From assembly GCF_002980495.1 (NCBI RefSeq), contig NZ_PVBR01000006.1, positions 225,022-289,021 of the forward strand: a stretch of 64,000 nucleotides of DNA. Reading direction: 5' to 3'. Made by a program: the position numbers and the translations under genes. This DNA comes from Phyllobacterium phragmitis (GTDB lineage Bacteria; Pseudomonadota; Alphaproteobacteria; Rhizobiales; Rhizobiaceae). Below the pieces are notes generated by a model. It saw only the letters and a list, made by a program, of their open reading frames with translations. It searched no databases and was not told the DNA's origin. Positions within the stretch are counted from its first letter, which is position 1. Each line of letters begins with the position of its first letter. This document shows, one piece after another, positions 16,915 to 25,711 of this stretch.

Positions 16915-18015
16915 CTATGGTTGCTGATTCAATGCTGTTGCACGTGGCTCTGTAGGGTTAGTTTTTATGACAACTTTTCCTGGATAATCTTTCGTGCCAG
17001 CCGCAACTTCCATAATAAAACGTGGAAACTCATTTAATTCGATCTCCGTCGATACCAATTTTTCGAGAGAGAAGCTGTCAGAATGCTTTGCGTGTAGCCG
17101 GAAACTTTCCTCATAGTCTTCCTTAAAACATCCGTAGGCACCAGTAATTCTTAATCTCTTTCCTTGGTGCTCCACCAACTCAAGTTGTTCGTGCCTTCGA
17201 ATCGTGTCGATATCCACTTGGGTTTTGGGAAATCGATCGCCCGCGCGCGTACCGCCGTAAATGTGTAGAATCCCCTCACTGGTGGCTATGTTGGCAGCGT
17301 TCTGCAGAAGTTCAGACGTGACGATAGTCGGCACTACGATTACGACATCAAACGCATCTCGGTGACACTCTACGCCCACGAGCGTGCATATCTCTTCCTC
17401 GGTCAGAAGCTTCTGGTCTCGCGCGAAATTGAGCCGCGATTCACCGCGGTTGAACACAATTACTGACGCGCCCAGATGCTTCGCGTACATAGCAAACATG
17501 ATGCCTGAGCAGCCGGCGCCTATAATTCCCACCCTCTTTCCGTCAAGGGAGCGAAGCTTTGCTAGCTCAAGCAATTTCTTGGTTGCGTGGACAATGCAGG
17601 CGAACGGTTCGGGCATCCAGATGCTGTCAAGGATGCCAGCTTCCGGTACTCGCACCACCGCTTGGTCCAATTGTTCTGAGGAGCCGTGTACGAAAACATA
17701 CTCGGCGAAACCGGTTGTGCGAACCGGTGTAATATTCGGATTGAAGGTTACGAGGTCGCCTTTTCTAAATCCACTTTGGATACCCGCAAAAGCCACAGAG
17801 CCTACAAACTCATGTCCGAATAAGGGGCCACGATCCGTTGGAATGTCACGAGAACCAATGATTTCTTTGATGTCGGCGCGACAAATTCCTATGTAATCAG
17901 GCCGTATCACGACGGTATCCTCACCGAGCGTTTCTCGAGGGAAAGTCTTGCCTATGACCTTAACTGTGCCGCTGACTAACTCCGCCGTTGTATATGTATA
18001 TGGAAATTCTGTCAT
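16915..18015 (-). CDS. medium-chain dehydrogenase/reductase (zinc alcohol dehydrogenase-like)
   Basis: A 366-residue MDR protein with a catalytic-zinc Cys in GICRADIKE, the GHEFVG motif and a Rossmann GXGXXG-like segment (VGIIGAGCSGIMFAMY). It is noticeably more AT-rich than the plasmid backbone genes. It is the most distal gene of the cyclitol region and shares fold and motif order with the dehydrogenase at 21009, although the two sequences are well diverged. Oxidation of a cyclitol or sugar hydroxyl is a plausible role; the substrate is not recognisable. Confidence 0.8.
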   Translation of the reverse strand: MTEFPYTYTTAELVSGTVKVIGKTFPRETLGEDTVVIRPDYIGICRADIKEIIGSRDIPTDRGPLFGHEFVGSVAFAGIQSGFRKGDLVTFNPNITPVRTTGFAEYVFVHGSSEQLDQAVVRVPEAGILDSIWMPEPFACIVHATKKLLELAKLRSLDGKRVGIIGAGCSGIMFAMYAKHLGASVIVFNRGESRLNFARDQKLLTEEEICTLVGVECHRDAFDVVIVVPTIVTSELLQNAANIATSEGILHIYGGTRAGDRFPKTQVDIDTIRRHEQLELVEHQGKRLRITGAYGCFKEDYEESFRLHAKHSDSFSLEKLVSTEIELNEFPRFIMEVAAGTKDYPGKVVIKTNPTEPRATALNQQP

Positions 18016-18100
18016 TTGAACACCTAAGTGGCAAAGAATCAGTTTGTTCTGCTATGCTTCGATAGTCTGCCTGCAAACCGTTATTCGGAGCGGAAACGGC

Positions 18101-19321
18101 TTACTGCTTTTCAGAGCTGACTGCCGGGCACTTATCGCCCAGTTCCATTTCGCGAGTACTGGGTGTCTTTCGACTGTCCAGACGCCAAGACAATAGTGTG
18201 ATAGCTAGGCTTATCGCAGCCAATGCGGCCCCGGCCAGGAGCACGGCGCGTACACCGAATCCATTCTCGATCACCGCCCCGCCCAGCCAGGCACCGAGAC
18301 CGTTTCCGAGATTGAACGCCGACACGTTAACCGAAAGGGCCAGTGTCGGCGCAGCCACCGCGACGGATTGAATGCGGGCCTGTAGGGATGGGATAATGGA
18401 GAACCCGACAGCGCCGAAGAAGAACAGGGTAATGGCGGATAGCAGGGGCACGATGCTGGTCATCCAGAATACGGCGAGAACCACAACCAAGCTACTCAAC
18501 ACCGTGGTGATCCCACGCATGACATGCCCATCCGCGAGGCGGCCGCCAGCGAAGTTGCCAATCACTGCACCGATGCCGAAGACGACTAGCAGTGCCGCAA
18601 TCGCGCTGGGGCTGAACTGACTCACGTCCATCATCAATGGCACCACATACGTGGATGCAGTGAAGACCGCACCTTGCGCCAACACTGTGGTTACCACTGC
18701 AAACTGGAGGTTTGAATGAGTTAACACACTGAGTTCACGACGCAGCGTACCAGTTCTCGCCTGCTCAGAGCGCGGCGAGATCGAGGGCATAAACGCCGCG
18801 ATCAAGGCGATAGTGAACACGGCAATCACGACAATGGCCACGAACGTCGCGCGCCATCCGAGATTCTGACCGATAAATGCTCCCAGCGGTGCACCCAAGG
18901 CGTTAGCCATGTTGAAGCCTAGGGCAATCTTGGCCATCGCGGAGCCTTGTTTATTAGCGGGCGATAGCCTCGCGGCCAGATTAAAAGCGACAGCGACGAA
19001 CGTGCCGTGGCTCAGTGAGGTGAACACCCGCGCAGCCATCAACATCTGATAGTCGGGGGCAAACACAGCCCAGATGTTTCCCAGAACGAACAGTCCCATT
19101 AGCCCCAACACCAACGTTTTGCGTGGCACGCGAGTGGTCAACAGAGTGACAAACGGGCCGACGATGGTGACTCCGAGGGCGTAGCCAGTAACAAGCAGAC
19201 CAGCCTCGGGCACCGACACGGAGAGATCACTGGCCACAATAGGCAGCAGCCCGGAGACTACAATCTCTGCGGTACCGACGCAGAACACGCCCAGCATTAG
19301 TGCAAAAAGAATTATAGGCAT
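18101..19321 (-). CDS. MFS transporter, DHA1 (AraJ/SotB-like) family
   Basis: A roughly 406-residue, 12-helix major facilitator. The N-terminal PIILFALMLGVFCVGTAEIV and the FVTLLTTRVPRKTLVLG loop (position of motif A) are typical of AraJ/SotB-like sugar and drug efflux pumps. The ATG at 19321 is chosen because GAGG lies eight bases upstream; ATG 19327 is an alternative. It is downstream of the five-gene cyclitol operon in the same orientation, about 130 bp away, and would suit export of the product. Confidence 0.87.
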   Translation of the reverse strand: MPIILFALMLGVFCVGTAEIVVSGLLPIVASDLSVSVPEAGLLVTGYALGVTIVGPFVTLLTTRVPRKTLVLGLMGLFVLGNIWAVFAPDYQMLMAARVFTSLSHGTFVAVAFNLAARLSPANKQGSAMAKIALGFNMANALGAPLGAFIGQNLGWRATFVAIVVIAVFTIALIAAFMPSISPRSEQARTGTLRRELSVLTHSNLQFAVVTTVLAQGAVFTASTYVVPLMMDVSQFSPSAIAALLVVFGIGAVIGNFAGGRLADGHVMRGITTVLSSLVVVLAVFWMTSIVPLLSAITLFFFGAVGFSIIPSLQARIQSVAVAAPTLALSVNVSAFNLGNGLGAWLGGAVIENGFGVRAVLLAGAALAAISLAITLLSWRLDSRKTPSTREMELGDKCPAVSSEKQ

Positions 19322-19453
19322 CGGCATTTCCTCAAGTTTAACGAAACTCACTTGTTTCAAATACGAAATACAACTCTGCTTAGATCGCCAATCGGCAATT
19401 CTCATCTTGGCTTTGCGGTTAAAATTATGCCCCAATATTCTGAGGGAGCGTGT

Positions 19454-20269
19454 CTAGAGTGCATCGTGGTGATTGATCGGGTAAGCGGCGAGATGGTTCC
19501 GTAGCCATTTGAGATCGGCTTTGACGCGGTTCAATTCGCCATCGCGATAGTCGTTTTCCAGCACCAGCGCGTCGACGGTGAAGCTTGCCCGACTGAGTTC
19601 GGTGAGCGTGTCTAGGACGGCGGAGTCCTCGACACTAAGTGGTTCGTGATCGTTGGAGTTTTTTATGTGCACCTGGTTGGCTAGTACTCGACCGGCTGTC
19701 TGCAAAACGGCCACTGGATCCAGCCCTTCGGTCGAGGTATTGCCGGTGTCCAGCACAATTCGCAAATTCGGCGAGTCCACCAACTCCACCAGCTGCTGCA
19801 GTTGTTGTGGTGCCAGTACGTTTTCGGTGGCCAACAACAGTTTCTTCTGCTGTGCCTCTGCGCAGGCCCATCGCAATACCTCTACCGTCCTCGCTAGCGC
19901 CGATGGACTATTGATGGTGCTGCATCGGAAACTTGGAAGAAATACCAGGGCGGCGCCGAGTTCGACGGCAACATTCAGTGTACGGATGATCACTCGTCGC
20001 ACTTGGTCGGCTAATGCAGTGCCATCCTTTGCTGTCAAGCCGAGGTCATTGAGCATGTTGGCAGCCACAGCCAGTGGCATCACTCCCGAGCCGGACAATG
20101 CTACGTGGAGCTTACTCAGCCGCTCTGTTCCATCCAGCCATGGAGCTCGGCCCGGACCACCCAAATCCAGTTGGATGCCTTCCGCGCCTAGCCGTGCGGC
20201 GAGCAGCACGGCATGTGGTCCGCTCACCGGCAATCGCCAGTCGACCAAACCAATTCGAACGGCGCTCAC
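19454..20269 (-). CDS. sugar phosphate isomerase/epimerase (xylose isomerase-like TIM barrel)
   Basis: A 271-residue TIM-barrel protein. The start IGLVDWRLPVSGPHA, the ATENVLAPQQ strand, IVLDTGNTSTEG and HIKNSNDHEP segments, and a C-terminal LVLENDYRDG provide the Glu/Asp/His metal ligands seen in xylose isomerase-like epimerases. The start overlaps the SDR stop (GTGA). It ends the five-gene coupled operon. Acarbose-type pathways require a C2 epimerase acting on 2-epi-5-epi-valiolone 7-phosphate, and this is the obvious candidate here, by inference. Confidence 0.8.
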   Translation of the reverse strand: MSAVRIGLVDWRLPVSGPHAVLLAARLGAEGIQLDLGGPGRAPWLDGTERLSKLHVALSGSGVMPLAVAANMLNDLGLTAKDGTALADQVRRVIIRTLNVAVELGAALVFLPSFRCSTINSPSALARTVEVLRWACAEAQQKKLLLATENVLAPQQLQQLVELVDSPNLRIVLDTGNTSTEGLDPVAVLQTAGRVLANQVHIKNSNDHEPLSVEDSAVLDTLTELSRASFTVDALVLENDYRDGELNRVKADLKWLRNHLAAYPINHHDAL

Positions 20270-21012
20270 ATCCGGCTCCGGTCACTTTGTGATGTCGGGG
20301 TGCCGTTACGCACAGAACTCCAGCTGCCATCGCTATGTACGGTTAGGCTATCTCCATTGTACTGTGCGCCCGCAGTTTTGACCAACTCAACGGCGATTGA
20401 GCCGAAGTTGTCTGGACGCATATAGCTGGAGTAGTCAAAATCGGCTGGTCGGCGTCGGCGGATGCCCGGTGAATCGACCATGCCAGCCGGCAACACGGAT
20501 ACGATACGGACCTCGTTGGGGTTCTCTTCTTGGTAGATCGATTCAAGCAACGACGCGCATCCCGCCTTAGTAGCGGCGTAACCAGCGCGCCCTGGACCAC
20601 CGTTGAATACTACCTCCGAGGAGACATTTAGGAACAATCCCGGCCGCGCCCTGCGCAGTGCGGGTAACGTGGCGGCCAAGGTTAGCCACATGCCATTGAG
20701 GTTCACTTCGAGCTGTTGGCGCCACTGGGATAGTGGCGTTTCGGAAAATTTTGCACGCCGGTCGCCGTAATGCACAGCTGCGAAGCTCACGGCGTGCAGC
20801 GGCTCGCTGCTCGCTTCGGCCAGTACTGACATGGCAGAGGTCTGATCGGCCATGTCGACAGCTGACCAACGCAGCCCACTTTGACCTGTCGGTTGCGACC
20901 GGCTAAGCACCAATACGTCCATGCCAGCTTGCGACCAAGCCTCAGCGACTGCCCGGCCAATACCGGTCGAGCCACCCACCACGAGGCCTCGACGCCCTAT
21001 TAACGAAGTCAT
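20266..21012 (-). CDS. short-chain dehydrogenase/reductase
   Basis: A 248-residue classical SDR. It has a cofactor motif GGSTGIG near residue 14, a VSSE catalytic Ser, the YAATK catalytic pair and an N-terminal Rossmann core. Four-base overlaps join it to the alcohol dehydrogenase before and the TIM-barrel gene after. Its likely job is a ketone/alcohol interconversion on a cyclitol intermediate, analogous to the SDR of the acarbose cluster (inference). Confidence 0.87.
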   Translation of the reverse strand: MTSLIGRRGLVVGGSTGIGRAVAEAWSQAGMDVLVLSRSQPTGQSGLRWSAVDMADQTSAMSVLAEASSEPLHAVSFAAVHYGDRRAKFSETPLSQWRQQLEVNLNGMWLTLAATLPALRRARPGLFLNVSSEVVFNGGPGRAGYAATKAGCASLLESIYQEENPNEVRIVSVLPAGMVDSPGIRRRRPADFDYSSYMRPDNFGSIAVELVKTAGAQYNGDSLTVHSDGSWSSVRNGTPTSQSDRSRM

Positions 21013-22151
21013 CCGGCACCTCCTACGAGGTTATGTTCCGGTGCGATCTGCACCGCGAGTTTAATAAGTCGGCGATCGTCAATGACGCGGTCCCGGGAGG
21101 CGGCCAGTTGGCGCATAATATTGGCTGCCTCGTCCAGGGAAACCACGTGAGTAATCAGTTCTCGATAGCGCAGTGGATGCTTTGTCAATTCTGCGGCTGC
21201 ATCGCTTAGATGCTTATTGGCAACACCGCGGTGGCCCATTAGACATACCTTCGTCCCGGTGATCGTTGAAACGGTGACTTGTACGGCGGGATTAGGGGAG
21301 CCTGCGCAGTTCGCGGCACGGATCTGGGGCAGGTTGACATCCGGCAGTAGTGGGCTCACAGCATCTGGCGACAGGCCGCCGAGCAGGTCGATTACAAGTT
21401 CTCCGCGGAGGTTGTGTAGCGCAGTATCCAAGCACAACAAGGTCGCATCGCGTGGAGTGGCTAACAGTACAGCGACTCGCTCATCCGCAGGCAGCTCAGA
21501 CAGGAACTGCGCACCTTTTGTATCGTGTAGAACGCAGTGAACAGCCGGCACCGGATGGTTGCTGCTCCAATCCATACCTCGCTTGGTATGGTGCATGTGC
21601 ACGATTCGAGTAGTCACGCCCAGCAGTTCGACGGCGGCACGTACCGCGATATGCCCAATCACGCCGTCACCGAATACCACTAGCGTGTGCGGACGATGCT
21701 CGGCCAGCAGGCGGAGTCCGTACTGGACCACCGCCAAGGGTTCCAGCAACGTTGAAATTTCCGTGTTAACGATCTCACATAGCGGAAGCACCAACCCGTT
21801 GCACACTGCGGAGCGAGGGATAAGCACGCGCTCCTGCAACAACCCGTCAACATTGTGGCCGAGCAGAAAGGATGGATCATCGCGGTGAGTAGGGTTGATG
21901 CAGACTAGGGTGCCCGGCGTTAGCCTCTCGGGTACACCACTACCGGCGCTGACCACTCGGGCGACACCCTCGTGCCCGATGATAGGAGTCGGGTCGGAAC
22001 GCAACCCGCGCAATATCTGGATGTCAGTGCCGCACAGCCCCGCATAGAGGGGAGCCACCAGCAGTTCGTAGTCATTTGGTATCGGTGTCGGGCGTTTTAA
22101 CACAGAGATCGTTCTATTCGCCCGGACCACTGCGCGATGCGAGGCTCTCAT
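21009..22151 (-). CDS. zinc-dependent alcohol dehydrogenase (MDR family)
   Basis: A 380-residue MDR enzyme with the catalytic zinc site (GLCGTDIQ and IIGHEGVARV) and a Rossmann segment VVFGDGVIGHIAVRAA. The lobe that normally carries four structural-zinc cysteines (NPTHRDDPSFLLGHN) lacks them. Overlaps its neighbours by four bases on both sides. In position and type it corresponds to cyclitol dehydrogenases of C7-cyclitol pathways. Confidence 0.85.
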   Translation of the reverse strand: MRASHRAVVRANRTISVLKRPTPIPNDYELLVAPLYAGLCGTDIQILRGLRSDPTPIIGHEGVARVVSAGSGVPERLTPGTLVCINPTHRDDPSFLLGHNVDGLLQERVLIPRSAVCNGLVLPLCEIVNTEISTLLEPLAVVQYGLRLLAEHRPHTLVVFGDGVIGHIAVRAAVELLGVTTRIVHMHHTKRGMDWSSNHPVPAVHCVLHDTKGAQFLSELPADERVAVLLATPRDATLLCLDTALHNLRGELVIDLLGGLSPDAVSPLLPDVNLPQIRAANCAGSPNPAVQVTVSTITGTKVCLMGHRGVANKHLSDAAAELTKHPLRYRELITHVVSLDEAANIMRQLAASRDRVIDDRRLIKLAVQIAPEHNLVGGAG

Positions 22152-23170
22152 TTCGCCCTCGCCATCAGTGCTGCGATGCCCGCGCCGACGAGGCAGTCAG
22201 TCTCATAGACCACGATCCGGTCTGCAGCCCAATTCGGATTGTATTTGCTGGTTAGGTAGAGGCCGTGGCTACTTAGATGTTGCAGGATCGCATCTCTGTA
22301 CTGCACGCCGAGCGCTATCGCGACACCGCCAGTTAGAACAATCCGGTCCAGGTCGGGGTCTAGGCACAGCGCGGTTCGCAATATGTCGGCGATAGGAGCA
22401 GTCACCGCGTCAAGCAATTTCGTAGCCAAACTGTCTTGCGCAACCACCGCAGATTTGAACGCCTCCTCCAAGGACAACCCTTCTGCGAGCGCAAGGCCAA
22501 GCAATGATGTGGCCCAGTCTTGCGGACGTTTCACCCGCAGACTCTGAGCCATCTGCGCGATGCCAGGGCCCGACGAGTAAGCAGATAAATGGCCTGGTTT
22601 TCCACAATCGCAGTTTAGGACGAGCGGTTCGCCGAAGAGAACGGCAGACGCTGGCAGGTGGCCGATCTCACCCTGCAATCCGCTGGCATCCACAGGAATC
22701 CGCATCGTGCTACGATCAATCGTACGGGCAGCGATGCCGGTACTGATGGTCACCAGCATAACCTTTCGATCCTGCGCACAAAGCGGCGACGATGCAACAT
22801 CCAGCAGCGCTGCCGTCACATCGTTGACTATGTGCCAGTCAACATCCGTCCTTCTGCGAGAAAGCACGTCCAAAAGGTCGAACGGCACATCATATGCACC
22901 CCATAATGGTGCGGAGGCATATACTGTGCCGTTGAGCTGATTTAATGCTGCGCCAAAGGAAACGCCGACCACTGCGTCGGGCTCATCAGGTACAAGCTTG
23001 CAAATCGCGTCAACTAGGCGCTTTCGTAATTGGGGAGCCGGCAGTTCCGGATGACGACGAAAGTTGGGGGTGTGTGAACTGCACCGGTCGCGCACGCCGT
23101 TCTCACGAGTCCATCTCGCCCATCGCAGATGTGTCCCGCCTACGTCGATCACTGTGAACATGGACGTCAC
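22148..23170 (-). CDS. ROK-family sugar/cyclitol kinase
   Basis: A 340-residue actin-fold kinase. The phosphate-binding motif is DVGGTHLRWARW and a second ATP motif is LTGGVAIALGVQ. The ROK zinc signature is altered (CDCGKPGHLSAYSSG, with His and Ala where Cys and Glu are usual). The GTG at 23170 overlaps the cyclase stop (GTGA); ATG 23161 is an alternative. In acarbose and validamycin pathways a kinase phosphorylates the valiolone 7-hydroxyl directly after the cyclase, matching this gene order. Confidence 0.83.
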   Translation of the reverse strand: MTSMFTVIDVGGTHLRWARWTRENGVRDRCSSHTPNFRRHPELPAPQLRKRLVDAICKLVPDEPDAVVGVSFGAALNQLNGTVYASAPLWGAYDVPFDLLDVLSRRRTDVDWHIVNDVTAALLDVASSPLCAQDRKVMLVTISTGIAARTIDRSTMRIPVDASGLQGEIGHLPASAVLFGEPLVLNCDCGKPGHLSAYSSGPGIAQMAQSLRVKRPQDWATSLLGLALAEGLSLEEAFKSAVVAQDSLATKLLDAVTAPIADILRTALCLDPDLDRIVLTGGVAIALGVQYRDAILQHLSSHGLYLTSKYNPNWAADRIVVYETDCLVGAGIAALMARAK

Positions 23171-24384
23171 AACACTGTCGCCTGTTCGCGCAAGTGCTGA
23201 CGCTCAGCTATGAAATCAAGGGCCTTCGTCAACTCTCCAGACGTGAGGTCGTTGACGAAAGTTGCCGCACCGATGCCATTGGTCAACGGTATCCGCTGTA
23301 GACCATCGCGATGTTTCACTGTGTCGGCTAGCGCCTTTTCAAGCAAGTCCTGCTCGAAAATAGGGTGGGTTATGGGCAATCCGGATTTGCCTATAAGTGC
23401 GATCGCCCGATCAGCTTCCTCATCGGTGAGCAACGCTCGGCCTTTGGCTAATGCGACGCACAGGGCCATGTCCACCGCCACGGCCTCCCCGTGCAGTAGT
23501 GTCGGGGTGGCCAGTAGCTCAAGTGATGGGCTGAAAGTGTGACCGTAATCCACGCAACGAGCCAATTCGGCTTCCCAAAGGTTGGGTTCGAGTTCGGCCA
23601 GCATGCCAGCAATGGCGCGAGACATAATTTCTCTAATGGTGAGATCGTCAGAAGCAAATGCTCCCGGCGTGAGATGAGATGAGATAGAATCGAGCAACTC
23701 AAACAAAGCGCGGTCTTTGATGAGCGCCATTTTTATGATTTCTGCGACACCATTCGAGATATGACGCTGATTCAAGCTGCCTAAGAAGCTCGTATCGATA
23801 AGCGCAGAAGATGGTGCGAAATAACTGCCAAGTCGGTTTTTGTGATCGCCATGGTTGACGCCCGTTTTGATCCCGATGCCAGCATCAATCTGCCCCATCA
23901 GCGTCGTCGGGATTCGGATATAGGGTACGCCGCGCCGGTAGAGGCTGGATGCGAAGCCTACAACATCCAGCAGCACCCCGCCCCCAATGCCGACTACTAC
24001 CTCACCACGGCGCAGAAGGCCTGCATCAGCCATCGACTTAGTGACTTCTATCGCTGATTCCATGTTCTTGTTAATTTCATCGCCAGATAGTATCTTCCAA
24101 GAGATGTCGAAATTCCATGAGCCAAAGTAAATCTTAAGTTTATCTCCATACAAGTCGAAAACCATACTGTCGATGACGACTAGTCTTTTAGTTTTATCAT
24201 TATTGTTATTGTACTTGCCGCATGCGTTGGCGAGCGAGGAATTTTCAGGGTTCAAAAGACCATTCACTATAGATACGTTGTATTTGACGTCTTGGGTGGC
24301 ATGCATACGCCATGTAATATCTGAATGTTTGGCAAGAGGTGTGTGTAGCGGAGCGGAAGTTGAATAAAGCGTTTGAATGTTCAT
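23167..24384 (-). CDS. sugar phosphate cyclase, 2-epi-5-epi-valiolone synthase-like
   Basis: A 405-residue member of the dehydroquinate synthase superfamily. NAD-binding GIGGG is at about residues 132-136. The metal ligands are E215 (NGVAEIIKM), H282 (YGHTFSPSLE) and H298 (LLHGEAVAVDM). The YGHTFSPSLE block replaces the LGHTFGHAIE of dehydroquinate synthases. Together with GVLLDVVGFASSLYRRG, KNRLGSY and AGMLAELEPNLWE it is the pattern of EEVS enzymes (AcbC/ValA type), which cyclise sedoheptulose 7-phosphate. The first roughly 35 residues are unusual and AT-rich. It is the first gene of the operon and diverges from a LysR regulator. Confidence 0.86.
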   Translation of the reverse strand: MNIQTLYSTSAPLHTPLAKHSDITWRMHATQDVKYNVSIVNGLLNPENSSLANACGKYNNNNDKTKRLVVIDSMVFDLYGDKLKIYFGSWNFDISWKILSGDEINKNMESAIEVTKSMADAGLLRRGEVVVGIGGGVLLDVVGFASSLYRRGVPYIRIPTTLMGQIDAGIGIKTGVNHGDHKNRLGSYFAPSSALIDTSFLGSLNQRHISNGVAEIIKMALIKDRALFELLDSISSHLTPGAFASDDLTIREIMSRAIAGMLAELEPNLWEAELARCVDYGHTFSPSLELLATPTLLHGEAVAVDMALCVALAKGRALLTDEEADRAIALIGKSGLPITHPIFEQDLLEKALADTVKHRDGLQRIPLTNGIGAATFVNDLTSGELTKALDFIAERQHLREQATVL

Positions 24385-24632
24385 TTTCCACCTCTTGAAG
24401 CACGGTTGAATAACAATAAGGCAGCGCCCATAGCTTACGGGCAGATCATCGAAGTTCTGCTGTTTATCGCTTCAGGATTCATTTTTCAGTTTTTGGCTTA
24501 AAACGCACCCACGTTGGTTGCTCGCCCCGTAAGTCGGATGATATTTACAACGTATTGCGGCGCAGCATAACTGGGCTTCCGGTCCGGTCTCTGATGCCTA
24601 ATGTGGATGTAATCCATAAGCTGGGGGCATGT

Positions 24633-25511
24633 ATGATAGAATCACTTTCCGCGATTTCTGTGTTTGTGAAGGTCGCGCAGATGGGAAGTTTTGTGTCGGC
24701 AGGTCGCGCTTTGGGTTTGAGCGCGTCCGCAGTGGGAAAGCGTGTAACGAGCCTTGAGAGCGCTGTCGGGGCTCGGTTGTTACAGCGCAATACTCGACGG
24801 ATTTCGTTGACGTATGAGGGGGAACGCTTTCTTGGTCACGCACGGCGCATACTTGAAGAAATAGAAGAAATGCAGAATGCAATGCATTCTTCAAATGAAG
24901 ATCCGAATGGAAAACTAAGAATAAGTATAGCGCCAATTCCTAATTTATTTATTGATAAGTTTTATGTATTTTTGGAGAAATATGAGGGAATTGAGATTGA
25001 GTTTGATTTTTCTGACAGGTTCGTTGATCTGGTAGGTGAAAATTTTGATGCTGCATTGCGCATAGGCCATAATCCAGATGGAAATATGCGCTCCCATTAT
25101 CTCGGAGAGATGGTCAGTGCGCTCGTTGCAAGCCCAATATATCTGAAATCTAGTGGTCACATTCAGGAGGCGGCGGATTTATTATCCCATACATTAATTC
25201 ATTATCGCTCAAGGAATTCCGGGCTGATTCAGCCTTGGCCCCTGTCAAACATAAGATCACTTGCTCTTCCTCATTCAATCATCTGCAACGACATAGACAC
25301 CCGCATCAAGCTTGCGATCCAGGGCGCTGGAGTAGCTTACCTGCCTATCGTTTCGATTAGGGAGCATCTAGATTCCGGTGATCTTTGTGCGATTCTCACT
25401 GATCGTATCGTAGACGCAAGTATGCCTATTCATGCGGTATGGCCTTACGCTCACCGTTACTCGCTGCGCCAGCGCCTGTTAATTGATTATCTTAAGGGTA
25501 TAAGTATTTAG
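24633..25511 (+). CDS. LysR-family transcriptional regulator
   Basis: A 292-residue LysR protein. The HTH is at about residues 3-62 (VFVKVAQMGSFVSAGRALG then SASAVGKRVTSLE), followed by a substrate-binding effector domain. The ATG at 24633 gives the standard length; the frame is open upstream but lacks a better start. The gene is AT-rich, unlike the backbone. It diverges from the cyclase operon across 248 bp, so it is the probable pathway regulator. Confidence 0.87.
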   Translation: MIESLSAISVFVKVAQMGSFVSAGRALGLSASAVGKRVTSLESAVGARLLQRNTRRISLTYEGERFLGHARRILEEIEEMQNAMHSSNEDPNGKLRISIAPIPNLFIDKFYVFLEKYEGIEIEFDFSDRFVDLVGENFDAALRIGHNPDGNMRSHYLGEMVSALVASPIYLKSSGHIQEAADLLSHTLIHYRSRNSGLIQPWPLSNIRSLALPHSIICNDIDTRIKLAIQGAGVAYLPIVSIREHLDSGDLCAILTDRIVDASMPIHAVWPYAHRYSLRQRLLIDYLKGISI

Positions 25512-25560
25512 GTGATTAGCTGTGATGAAGTATAGTTCTTCTTGCGAGTATCGTCAATTT

Positions 25561-25656
25561 TTAGCATACCAATAATGTATAGTAGAAGGCAAGTGTTGCG
25601 ACATTTCCAGACAACCTCTCCCCGTCCATGCTGACGAAATTCGTGACGTCTTTCAT
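25561..25656 (-). CDS. 31-residue peptide with a very strong ribosome site
   Basis: An ATG preceded by AAGAAGGAGATTGAT, one of the best Shine-Dalgarno sequences in the window, opens a 31-codon frame (MKDVTNFVSMDGERL...). It lies 55 bp downstream of trbI, at the end of the trb operon. The protein has no recognisable family. It may be a real short peptide or the start of a gene whose body was lost where the cyclitol region was inserted. Confidence 0.4.
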   Translation of the reverse strand: MKDVTNFVSMDGERLSGNVATLAFYYTLLVC

Positions 25657-25711
25657 ATCAATCTCCTTCTTCGGGTAGCCGTGCTGAAGATGGAAGCGCG
25701 GACCGGCCTAC

